NCBI GenBank assembly: GCA_937876225.1
Contig: CALFIC010000164.1
Coordinates: 1-34,597, forward strand
From: an uncultured Chloroflexota bacterium
GTDB taxonomy: Bacteria > Chloroflexota > Chloroflexia > Chloroflexales > Roseiflexaceae
Reading direction: 5' to 3'
DNA length: 34,597 nt
Part shown: one piece after another, positions 16,673 through 24,397 of the stretch
Numbering within the stretch: the stretch's first letter is position 1
How the letters are laid out: every line of letters begins with the position of its first letter
Program-made: the position numbers and the translations under genes
Notes under the pieces: generated by a model
Databases searched by the model: none
Told to the model about the DNA's origin: nothing
Seen by the model: the letters and a program-made list of their open reading frames with translations, nothing else

Positions 16673-19600
16673 TTACTGTTGCAACGATGCAACGTCATCG
16701 TCGGCCCGCTCACGCGCCGACCCAATCGAAAAATACTTGGCTTCTGCGTGGTGGACCACAATTGCCGCTGTGCTTTGCTCGGGGATGAGTTGATACGCCT
16801 CGGTCAACGTCACACCAATCCGCTCGGTGGGCAAAATCGCAAACAATTTGGCATGCTCGTCGAGGTCGGGACAAGCCGGGTAGCCCCACGAGTAGCGCCG
16901 CCCTTGATCACCGGCCAACCCCAAGCTCTGACGCACCAACTTGTTGGTGTATTCGGCCAAGGCCTCGGCCAGCGACACACCCAAGCCGTGGATAAAGTAG
17001 GAGCGGCTATAATCACCCTGCTTTTGTAGTTCTTCGGTCAAATCGTCGACTTTGGTACCCATTGTCACCACCTGCAACGCCACTACGTCGTATTCACCCG
17101 ATTCCACCGAACGGTAGTAATCGGCGAGACACAAGCGTTCGCGCTCGGGTTGGCGAGGGAAGACAAAGCGGGTTAGTTCTTTGCTCCGGTCGGTAGGATC
17201 ATAGACAATCAAATCATGCCCTTGGGACTGACACGGGAAGTAGCCATAGACCACTTTGGGCTCAAGCCAGCCATCACGCTCGGCTTCGCGCACCAAATCG
17301 CGCACCATGATGTCAAACTCGCCTTTGAGTTTTTCCCATTCTTCGCCCTTAGCGTTTTTGGCACCCCATTGCAGCCGGTACAAGGCATTGCGGTCGAGGC
17401 AGGCCACCACGTCGTCAAGGCGGATGCGGGTAGCAACTTGTGCGCCCCAAAACGGCGGCGTCGGCACCGGCAAATCGGTGCGTACCGCCGAGCGCACATT
17501 GGCGGTCTCGTCTGACGCCCGTCCATGGGTAGTCAAGGTCTGGCGGCCACGCTCTTTGTCGGCCTTGGCAGTAATCGCGTCGGCACGCACTTGGGACCGG
17601 AAGGGGTCACGCCGGGCTTTGTCGACCAACTTATCCATTGTTTCGAGCCCTTCAAAGGCATCTTTACAATAAAAGACCCCCGCTTCGTACATGGCATCGT
17701 CACCCACAAAGGTGATGCGTTGGCCATACTGGCGGTTAATCGCGGCGCCACCCACCAAAATGGGGAACTCCAAGCCACGCTTATGCATTTCTTGGACACA
17801 AATGGGCATCTGCTTAGAGGTACTCACCAGCAACGCCGACAAGCCGATGGCATCGGCGCCTACTTCGATGGCTTTTTCGATGATGGTGTTGACGGGCACT
17901 TGTTTGCCCAAGTCATAGACGGTATAACCGTTGTTGGACAAAATCGTATTGACCAAGTTTTTGCCGATGTCGTGCACGTCGCCATACACCGTCGCCAACA
18001 CCACTTTGCCTTTGCTGGTGCCTTCGAGGCGGTCGAGGTAGCGTTCGAGATGCGCCACGGTTTTTTTCATCACTTCGGCGCTCTGCAACACAAACGGCAA
18101 AATCAACTGGCCGGCGCCAAACAAATCGCCCACTTGCTTCATGGCGGGCAACAACACGTTGTTGAGCACGGCCACGGCTTCGAGTCCTTGGGGCGACGAG
18201 CCTTCGGCGTTTTGGGTGGCTGCCACGGCATCACCCAGCTTCAGACCATGGATGGTCAAGCGCTGTTGCACGGCTTCGTCGATGTCGGCTTCGACCCCTT
18301 CTTTTTTGCGATGCAAAATCTTCCAGTACAAGCGCTCGTCGACGGTCATGCCCGCAGTGGGGTCGCTGACTTCGCGCTCGCTGGTATCGGCATTGACATC
18401 ATAAAACTGAATGTAGCGGGCCAAGGCATCTTCGCGGCGGGCAAAAATCAAATCTTCGCAGATTTCGCGTTGCTCGGCCGGCAATTCGGCATACGGCGTG
18501 ACATGGGTGGGGTTGATGATAGCGGTATCGAGGCCGGCGATACGGGCATGGAACAAAAAGACCGAGTTGAGAGCGGCGCGGGCATGGGGCGCCACACCGA
18601 AGCTCAGATTACTCACACCGAGGGTGGTAAAGCAGCCTGGGATGTGTTGTTTGACCAAGCGGATACCTTCGAGCGTTTCGACGGCGGCGTTACGCAATTC
18701 TTCTTGGCCGGTGGTAATTGGGAAGGTCAGCACGTCAAAGACCAACGCTTCGTGGGGCACGCCGAATTCATCACGGGCGATTTGGGCGATACGTTGGGCG
18801 ATTTCGAGCTTGCGGGCCGCGCTATGCGCCATGCCCGTTTCGTCGATGGTCATCGCCACCGTAGCCGCGCCATAGCGCGCTACGAGAGGCATGATTTTGT
18901 CGATTTTTTCACCACGACCACCTTCGAGCGACACCGAATTCACCAAGGCCCGGCCCGGGTAACTGCTCAAGGCAGCTTCGAGCACATCGGCTTCAGTGGT
19001 GTCGATGACGAGGGGCAATTCGACGTTCATGGTTAGTTTTTTAATCAACGTGACCATCTGCTCGAGCTCGTCGCTCCGTTCGGTCATGGCCACACAGACA
19101 TCGAGCATGTGCGAGCCACTATCGACTTGTTCGCGAGCGACTTCGAGCACGCCGTCGTAATCATCGGCTAGCAACAGTTTTTTGACTTTGCGGGAACCGA
19201 GCGTGTTAACCCGCTCACCAATCATCGTCAAGGTGCCGTCTTGTTGCATGGCGGCCGCGCGAATCCCCGACGAAATGCTGGGAATATATTCGATGGCGCG
19301 CTCCACTGGGACGGGGATAGCGCCGATTTGGGCGCGCAATTTAGCGATGTGGGCAGGACGGGTGCCACAGCAGCCACCCACTACATTCACTCCGTACTGG
19401 GTGACAAATTCACCGAGGGTTTTGGCGAAGGGTTCGGGTTCCATCGGGAAGACGGTGGCGCCGTCCACTTCGATGGGCAATCCGGCATTGGGGATACACG
19501 AAATCGGTTTGCGTGAATGGGTCGTCAAATATTGAATCGCCTCGCGCATATGCTCGGGGCCGGTGCTACAGTTGAGGCCAATCACATCCACCGGCATCGC

Positions 19601-20266
19601 TTCCATGGTGGCGATATACGCAGGGATGTCGGTACCGAGCAACATACGTCCACTCATGTCGAGGAAGATTTGGGCTTGCACGGCCACATCGGGACGGTTG
19701 AGATCGGCTTTGGCACGGCGCAAACCATCGAGGGCCGCTTTGACTTCGAGGATGTCGACGCTGGTTTCGACCAACAACAAATCGACCCCACCTTGGATCA
19801 AGGCGCTCGCCTGCTCATAAAAGGTGTCGCTTAGTTGTTGGAAGGTTACATCGCTCAAGGCAGGGTCGTTAGACGACGGCAACTTGCCGGTAGGTCCAAT
19901 CGAGCCGGCCACATAGCGAGCCCGGCCGTCTTTGGCTTCATACTCGTCGGCCACACCGCGGGCCAAACGGGCCGCAGCAATATTGACTTCGGCCACCCGT
20001 TCGCCGAGGCCCCATTCTTCGAGGCGGGGACGGGTGCTTTGGAAGGTACAGGTTTCGAGCACATCGCTCCCCGCTTCCATAAAGGAGCGGTGAATGTTGC
20101 CGATGACGTCGGGGCGAGTGATGACTAAATAGTCGCGGCTACCAAAGGTGCGTTCGCCGCCGTAATCCTCGGCAGTCAAATCATAATCATCGATGCTGGT
20201 GCCCATGGCGCCGTCATATATCAACACGCGACTTTTCAATGCGTCGAGGTAACTGAGTCGTGTCAT
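16673..20266 (-). CDS. metH: Cobalamin-dependent methionine synthase
   Basis: 1197 residues, full length for MetH. It transfers a methyl group from methyltetrahydrofolate through cob(I)alamin to homocysteine. Domains in order: homocysteine-binding barrel (residues 1-325) with zinc ligands in GLNCSTGP and GGCCGT; folate-binding barrel (about 345-620) starting at MIGERVNTLGSR; B12 cap and Rossmann domains (about 640-880) with the cobalt-ligand motif DVHDIGKN; and the reactivation domain (about 920-1180) with GYPACPDLDEHAKLF and the AdoMet-contact region. Start ATG 20266 follows AAGGA. No cobalamin riboswitch fits in the 111-base gap upstream. xerC-like follows 20 bases downstream. Confidence 0.97.
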   Translation of the reverse strand: MTRLSYLDALKSRVLIYDGAMGTSIDDYDLTAEDYGGERTFGSRDYLVITRPDVIGNIHRSFMEAGSDVLETCTFQSTRPRLEEWGLGERVAEVNIAAARLARGVADEYEAKDGRARYVAGSIGPTGKLPSSNDPALSDVTFQQLSDTFYEQASALIQGGVDLLLVETSVDILEVKAALDGLRRAKADLNRPDVAVQAQIFLDMSGRMLLGTDIPAYIATMEAMPVDVIGLNCSTGPEHMREAIQYLTTHSRKPISCIPNAGLPIEVDGATVFPMEPEPFAKTLGEFVTQYGVNVVGGCCGTRPAHIAKLRAQIGAIPVPVERAIEYIPSISSGIRAAAMQQDGTLTMIGERVNTLGSRKVKKLLLADDYDGVLEVAREQVDSGSHMLDVCVAMTERSDELEQMVTLIKKLTMNVELPLVIDTTEADVLEAALSSYPGRALVNSVSLEGGRGEKIDKIMPLVARYGAATVAMTIDETGMAHSAARKLEIAQRIAQIARDEFGVPHEALVFDVLTFPITTGQEELRNAAVETLEGIRLVKQHIPGCFTTLGVSNLSFGVAPHARAALNSVFLFHARIAGLDTAIINPTHVTPYAELPAEQREICEDLIFARREDALARYIQFYDVNADTSEREVSDPTAGMTVDERLYWKILHRKKEGVEADIDEAVQQRLTIHGLKLGDAVAATQNAEGSSPQGLEAVAVLNNVLLPAMKQVGDLFGAGQLILPFVLQSAEVMKKTVAHLERYLDRLEGTSKGKVVLATVYGDVHDIGKNLVNTILSNNGYTVYDLGKQVPVNTIIEKAIEVGADAIGLSALLVSTSKQMPICVQEMHKRGLEFPILVGGAAINRQYGQRITFVGDDAMYEAGVFYCKDAFEGLETMDKLVDKARRDPFRSQVRADAITAKADKERGRQTLTTHGRASDETANVRSAVRTDLPVPTPPFWGAQVATRIRLDDVVACLDRNALYRLQWGAKNAKGEEWEKLKGEFDIMVRDLVREAERDGWLEPKVVYGYFPCQSQGHDLIVYDPTDRSKELTRFVFPRQPERERLCLADYYRSVESGEYDVVALQVVTMGTKVDDLTEELQKQGDYSRSYFIHGLGVSLAEALAEYTNKLVRQSLGLAGDQGRRYSWGYPACPDLDEHAKLFAILPTERIGVTLTEAYQLIPEQSTAAIVVHHAEAKYFSIGSARERADDDVASLQQ

Positions 20267-20321
20267 CTTCGTCCTTTACTACAAAATAGTGCCATGCGTT
20301 CCATTTGCCATACATTATGTA

Positions 20322-20351
20322 ATCATACTACGTACCCTAGCATTTGCGCAA
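20322..20351 (-). promoter_or_regulatory. Possible metH promoter
   Basis: On the minus strand TTGCGC (20346-20351) and TATGAT (20322-20327) are separated by 18 bases, about 55 bases upstream of the metH start. It lies in the only AT-rich gap between UGPase and metH. Confidence 0.35.
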
Positions 20352-20377
20352 CACTTTTTGTAAAAAACCCCAATTCT

Positions 20378-21757
20378 TCATTGAATTTCGTGTATTCCAC
20401 TGGTGAAAAATGCGTGGGGCGCGAGGTGAACCGCCAGATCACCGGCGCGCAGGGTCACATCACCACTAATGGTCACATCAGTAGCAAAGGTAATATCGCC
20501 CTCGACACGCAAAGCGCTACAGTCGTGGAGCCGGGGAATGCCCGGCGCAAAGCGCGCTTCAAAGTCGGCGATGACGCGGTAGAAGCGTTGGTCGAGGTGG
20601 ATGGTAGGCAGGGGACGCTCGTCGACGGCCACCACGTGATATTGCGCATTGACCATAAAGCGATCAGAGCGGAGCAACAGCAAATCCTGGCAGTTTTTGA
20701 CCGGCATAAAGCGCTGACGCGGCACGGCCACGGCTTGGGCGCCGGCGATGAGACCGATAGCGGCACCCATGGCGCTTTCGAGTTGGATGACGGCAGGGGA
20801 TGTGGCATCGCGCACGTCGACCGTTTTGCGGTTGACGATGATAGGCAACGGCAAAAAGCCGCCGTAGTGGGCCAGCAAATCGCGTAGCGGGCGCAACGCC
20901 AACCAGACGTTGTTGGTGTTGAAGTAGCGGTGGCGGCTGATGTCTTGGAAGGCGTCCATATCGGCACTAGGGCACTGGGCACTTTCGCGGAGTACCAAGC
21001 GCCCATCGCTGGTTTTGGCCAGGTGGCCCCCTTTGCGGTCGGCGTCGGTACGGGCAGTAACTTCCATCAAAAAGGGAATCTGGTGGCTGGCAATATAGCC
21101 GAGGATACGCAAATCGGGGGTGGCGCCGAGGTTGTCGATATTAGCCGAAAAGAGGTATTCGTAGCCATCGGCGATGAGTTGGTCGAGAGCGCCGCTACTC
21201 CACAGCACGCGATAGAGTTCGCCATGGCCGGGGGGGCACCATTCGAGGGCGGGGTGGTCGGGCCAGGCCACGGGTTGCAAGTTGTCGGCGCGCACCTTGG
21301 GGACGCGGCCTTGGAGCAGGTAGTGACCGGCGATATCGGGGTAGTTGGCCAGCAACGCTTGGGTGTCGGCGTCGGTAGCGAAGCTATTCATAAACAGCAA
21401 CGGCAACGGGATGCCGGTTTGGCTCATCAGATGGCGATGTTGTTTGGCGACGATATCGAGGAAGGTGTCGCCGTCGCGCACCAGCAACAGTGATTTGGCC
21501 TGCTCGAGGCCCATACCCGTACCCAAGCCGCCATTTAGGCGGATCACGACGGTGCGGGCCAGGGCTTGTTGGCCGGCCGGCAGGTAGTGGTCGAGGTCGG
21601 CGAGCTGGGGCAAATCGGTGACGGGGGCGATAGTGGCTTCGGGCATCATGCCGGTGGCACCACTAGCCAATTGGGCATAGGCATCACGGAAGGCGGCAAT
21701 CGCGGCAGGGTCGAGGTGGTCGGCCTGCATTTTGGTCACAAAATCAGTAATCGACAT
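20378..21757 (-). CDS. UTP-glucose-1-phosphate uridylyltransferase, eukaryote-type (UGP1 family)
   Basis: 459 residues. It makes UDP-glucose from UTP and glucose 1-phosphate. The nucleotide-binding motif VIRLNGGLGTGMGLEQAKSL (about residues 71-90) is the UDPGP-family signature; KSLL and the LFMNSFATDADT, YLFSANIDNLGA and FNTNNVWL motifs follow. The C-terminus (about 385-459) is a left-handed-beta-helix-like tail, VEGDITFATDVTISGDVTL. This is the eukaryotic-type family, unrelated in sequence to bacterial GalU; it occurs in scattered bacteria. UDP-glucose would feed the envelope glycan enzymes of the region. Start at 21757; the upstream ribosome site is weak. metH follows 111 bases downstream. 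Confidence 0.9.
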   Translation of the reverse strand: MSITDFVTKMQADHLDPAAIAAFRDAYAQLASGATGMMPEATIAPVTDLPQLADLDHYLPAGQQALARTVVIRLNGGLGTGMGLEQAKSLLLVRDGDTFLDIVAKQHRHLMSQTGIPLPLLFMNSFATDADTQALLANYPDIAGHYLLQGRVPKVRADNLQPVAWPDHPALEWCPPGHGELYRVLWSSGALDQLIADGYEYLFSANIDNLGATPDLRILGYIASHQIPFLMEVTARTDADRKGGHLAKTSDGRLVLRESAQCPSADMDAFQDISRHRYFNTNNVWLALRPLRDLLAHYGGFLPLPIIVNRKTVDVRDATSPAVIQLESAMGAAIGLIAGAQAVAVPRQRFMPVKNCQDLLLLRSDRFMVNAQYHVVAVDERPLPTIHLDQRFYRVIADFEARFAPGIPRLHDCSALRVEGDITFATDVTISGDVTLRAGDLAVHLAPHAFFTSGIHEIQ

Positions 21758-21814
21758 ACCGGCAATACTCCAAATAGGGCATTATTATGCAGTATAGCAT
21801 GTGCGATTTCATCT

Positions 21815-21855
21815 CGCCCCTTCAGGGCGTAAGCCCATCTAGCACTGAAGGGGCG
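21815..21855. repeat. REP-like hairpin upstream of the transposase
   Basis: Arms 21815-21825 (cgccccttcag) and 21845-21855 are perfect complements, enclosing 19 bases. It shares the GCGCCCCTTCAGGGC core with the elements at 22435-22503 and 25999-26078, and so belongs to the same repeat family. Confidence 0.65.
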
Positions 21856-21875
21856 CCTTGCACGAGTATCCACCC

Positions 21876-21923
21876 AATTTCGGTACCAATTTCGGTACCA
21901 ATTTCGGTATCAATTTCGGTATT
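21876..21923. repeat. 12-bp tandem repeat, four units
   Basis: Four head-to-tail copies of aatttcggtacc; the last two differ only in the final two or three bases. It ends 24 bases before the transposase start. Because 12 is a multiple of 3, the array is open in the transposase frame. Confidence 0.9.
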
Positions 21924-21947
21924 AGTGATGAGAAAGGATATAACCGT

Positions 21948-22400
21948 ATGCCACAATCACTCGCACAAATTTTAGTACATCTGGTCTTCGCGACAAAGTA
22001 CCGTGAACCGATTCTTGCCGACGATATCCGGGATGAGCTCCATGCGTACATTGGTGGGATTGTTGAAAACCAAAAAGGAACGCTGCTCAAGGCTGGCTCG
22101 GTCGCCGATCACATCCATCTCCTGATTGTCCACCCGCGCACGTGTACACCGGCAGAGTTGGTGCAGGAGATTAAATCAGGATCTTCCAAATGGCTCAAGA
22201 CCAAAGGCACGCGCTATGCTAATTTCCGTTGGCAGGGAGGTTACGGGATATTTTCGGTCAACCCCAAAGCCCGGGGCGTGGTGGAAAAATATATCGCCAA
22301 CCAGGCTGAACATCATCGCAAAAAAACGTTTCAAAATGAATACCGCCGTATGTTGAAGAGATACGACATCCAATTTGATGAACGCTATATGTGGGATTGA
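21948..22400 (+). CDS. tnpA: REP-associated / IS200-IS605-like HUH transposase
   Basis: 150 residues, typical for a Y1 TnpA. The HUH motif is DHIHLLI near residues 51-57. The catalytic Tyr is in WQGGYGIFSVN near residue 100. The C-terminal helix YIANQAEHHRKKTFQNEY is also typical. These enzymes cut and rejoin single-stranded DNA at hairpin ends. The start ATG 21948 has AAGGA upstream; the frame is open further left only because of the 12-bp repeat. REP-like hairpins on both sides fit a RAYT or small IS200-type element. No TnpB is present. The protein appears intact. Confidence 0.85.
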   Translation: MPQSLAQILVHLVFATKYREPILADDIRDELHAYIGGIVENQKGTLLKAGSVADHIHLLIVHPRTCTPAELVQEIKSGSSKWLKTKGTRYANFRWQGGYGIFSVNPKARGVVEKYIANQAEHHRKKTFQNEYRRMLKRYDIQFDERYMWD

Positions 22401-22434
22401 GCTATAAACCTAAGGCTATCGCATATCGCATTAC

Positions 22435-22545
22435 GCCCCTTTGGGGCTATCGAATACCTAGGGCGTTGCCCTAGGCGAGCTCGTTGCGCCCCTTCAGGGC
22501 TGGATTCATTCATCGAATACCCGGAGTATCGCCCTGATCGTGGCA
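22435..22545. repeat. REP-like palindrome cluster downstream of the transposase
   Basis: Three pieces: a small hairpin gcccctttggggc (22435-22447); the palindrome cctagggcgttgccctagg (22457-22475); and the GCGCCCCTTCAGGGC core ending near 22500. Bases 22450-22503 recur, with a few substitutions and a 1-nt deletion, at 25999-26051 in the same orientation. A diverged half-copy starts near 22513 with tcgaatacccgg. Confidence 0.75.
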
Positions 22546-22636
22546 CCAAGGCCGGTTCCCATTTTTATTTAATCGGATTGAGAATCCTATGGCATGTACG
22601 TATTGAAATGTTCCAAAATGAAACAAAAATTACATT
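22546..22636. other. AT-rich spacer before the pentapeptide gene promoter
   Basis: No ORF, hairpin or RNA gene was seen here. Base composition shifts from the GC-rich repeat cluster to AT-rich sequence that leads into the promoter at 22637. Confidence 0.4.
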
Positions 22637-22665
22637 TTGCATGATTACAAAAAATACAATATACT
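22637..22665 (+). promoter_or_regulatory. Sigma70-type promoter for the first pentapeptide gene
   Basis: TTGCAT (22637-22642) and TATACT (22660-22665) with an ideal 17-base spacer. The predicted transcript start is about 60 bases before the ATG at 22731, whose ribosome site AAGGA is well placed. Confidence 0.55.
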
Positions 22666-22730
22666 ATTTACATCAGCATCTAATTAATTCGAAAAAGTCA
22701 ATTTGAGGTAAATCATAAAGGACCTAATCA

Positions 22731-24233
22731 ATGAAACCCCTCATCATATTTTTGTGTGTAATAAGTGTATGTATATTTGCGTTGTTTTTTCTGCCCACCA
22801 ATAACGTGTTTTCTTCTCTTCGGATGGGGCCCAATGGGTGTACCCCGCGAGGCGATAGCGTAAATTTGAGCGGGTGCGATTTTTCTGCGCTCATAGCTGG
22901 CATGTCTTATCAAACGATTACAAATTCCGATCTATCCAATACGAGTTTTTATGCGATAGACATTAGTTCCTCTAATTTTACCTCTTCTAATTTCACCAAT
23001 GCTAATTTAAGCGCTACATTTTCTACCTTAGCAAACTTTACCAAAGCGAATATGAATAGCGCGAATTTCACCAGCGCTACACTGTATGCGAGCAATTTTT
23101 ACAAGACAAATCTCAACCTTGCAACATTTACGAATTCGTTATTACATGGATCCGCATTCGTCGATGCCACGCTGACCAATGCCATTTTGACCGGATCTCA
23201 ATCACGAAACGCCAATTTCGCTGGGGCAAATCTCACCGGCGCGACAATGACGAATGCAAATCTTTATTATGCGAATTTTGCCGAAACAAATCTCACAAGA
23301 GCAAATCTCACCAAGGCCAACCTCTACGGAGCGACCCTTACCAACGCAGATTTCAGTGATGCAAATCTCACCAACGTCAAATCGGGTCATATTCACGGCA
23401 CACCCGCTCAGCTCCCTACCAACTGGCAAATTATCGGCGGGTATTTAGTGGGTCCGTCTGTCATTATGAGTGGACAAGATTTAACTGGCTTCGATTTCAC
23501 CAACGCCAAGCTGAGTGGAGCCATCCTCACCAACGCTGATCTCAGCGGGGCCAACTTGACTGGCGCTGATTTGACTGGTGCCACCCTCACAGGGGCTACT
23601 CTCACAGGAGCTACTCTCACCAATGCGAACCTGACCAACGCAACCCTCACCAATGCGAACCTGACCAACGCAACCCTCACCAATGTAGACCTGACCAACG
23701 CAACCCTCACCAATGTCCAATCTGGCGGAATTATTGGGTCACCCACACTGCCTTCCAATTGGCTTATCGCTGGTGGTTATTTAGTCGGGCCTGGCGCCAA
23801 TTTATACGGCGCAAACCTCGTCGGCGTTAACCTCACTGGTGCAAATTTCACCGGTGCAACGCTCTACTATGCGTTGCTGACCAATGCAACCCTCACCGAT
23901 GTAATTTGGTCCAACACGACCTGTCCAGACGGGACAAATAGTTCTAGTCATGCCGATTCTTGTAGTGCCTCGATTGCAACACCGACCCAAACCTATACGC
24001 GTACGTCTACCGCAACCACAACTGCAACAATTACAAAGACCCCAACGATAACGTACACTCCATCGAAAACGTTTACTCCTTCTAAAACGTTTACTCCTTC
24101 TAAAACGTTTACTCCTTCTAAAACGAATAGTGAAATCATGTTGACTTGGTGGGCTGTTGAATCCATGACCAAGACCCCGACTCGCACATATACCACCACC
24201 ATGACACCGACCCGCACATATACCACACCATGA
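22731..24233 (+). CDS. Secreted pentapeptide-repeat protein, copy 1 (tail frameshifted)
   Basis: 500 residues as read. Residues 1-28 form a signal peptide (MKPLIIFLCVISVCIFALFF). About residues 45-400 are pentapeptide repeats (A/N-L/F-x-x-x units such as NLTGATLTN), which fold as a right-handed quadrilateral beta-helix. They are broken twice by the linker type GGxxxxPxxLPxNWxxxxGYLVGP and end with VIWSNTTCPDGTNSSSH. The tail begins ATPTQTYTRT and is Thr/Pro-rich with TPSKTF units. The frame ends at TGA 24231-24233, yet a 1-base shift at about 24222-24228 would continue the tail for 35 more codons (24230-24337), ending in ...TSIK like the paralogue's ...TRTK. So the gene is probably frameshifted near its 3' end. 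Cell-surface role inferred. Confidence 0.85.
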   Translation: MKPLIIFLCVISVCIFALFFLPTNNVFSSLRMGPNGCTPRGDSVNLSGCDFSALIAGMSYQTITNSDLSNTSFYAIDISSSNFTSSNFTNANLSATFSTLANFTKANMNSANFTSATLYASNFYKTNLNLATFTNSLLHGSAFVDATLTNAILTGSQSRNANFAGANLTGATMTNANLYYANFAETNLTRANLTKANLYGATLTNADFSDANLTNVKSGHIHGTPAQLPTNWQIIGGYLVGPSVIMSGQDLTGFDFTNAKLSGAILTNADLSGANLTGADLTGATLTGATLTGATLTNANLTNATLTNANLTNATLTNVDLTNATLTNVQSGGIIGSPTLPSNWLIAGGYLVGPGANLYGANLVGVNLTGANFTGATLYYALLTNATLTDVIWSNTTCPDGTNSSSHADSCSASIATPTQTYTRTSTATTTATITKTPTITYTPSKTFTPSKTFTPSKTFTPSKTNSEIMLTWWAVESMTKTPTRTYTTTMTPTRTYTTP

Positions 24234-24337
24234 CACCGACCAGTTCCAAGACCGTTACCAGCACCAACACCCCTACAAGCTCCAAAACTTTTACTATGAC
24301 CAAAACACTTACCAGCACTCCGACCAGCATAAAATAA
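24230..24337 (+). pseudogene. Out-of-frame remnant of the copy 1 Thr-rich tail
   Basis: Read from ATG 24230, this stretch encodes 35 residues beginning MTPTSSKTVTSTNT and ending TSTPTSIK, clearly the same Thr-rich tail type as both pentapeptide proteins. It is out of frame with the gene before it, because one of two near-identical segments (29 versus 30 bases) lacks one base. It has no independent ribosome site, so it is best read as the detached 3' end of copy 1. Confidence 0.7.
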
Positions 24338-24397
24338 CGTCACATTCCAGGTGATTGCGCTGTTACTGTTTTATGCTAATTTGACGGGAAGTACACG

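Noticed and set aside
17525..19036. 503-codon open frame on the + strand inside metH
   Set aside because: It lies wholly antisense to conserved MetH domains, has no ribosome site, and its openness follows from the codon bias of the real gene.
20267..20377. Cobalamin or SAM riboswitch upstream of metH
   Set aside because: The gap is 111 bases and shows no B12-box-like or SAM-type conserved helices; it is too short for a cobalamin riboswitch.
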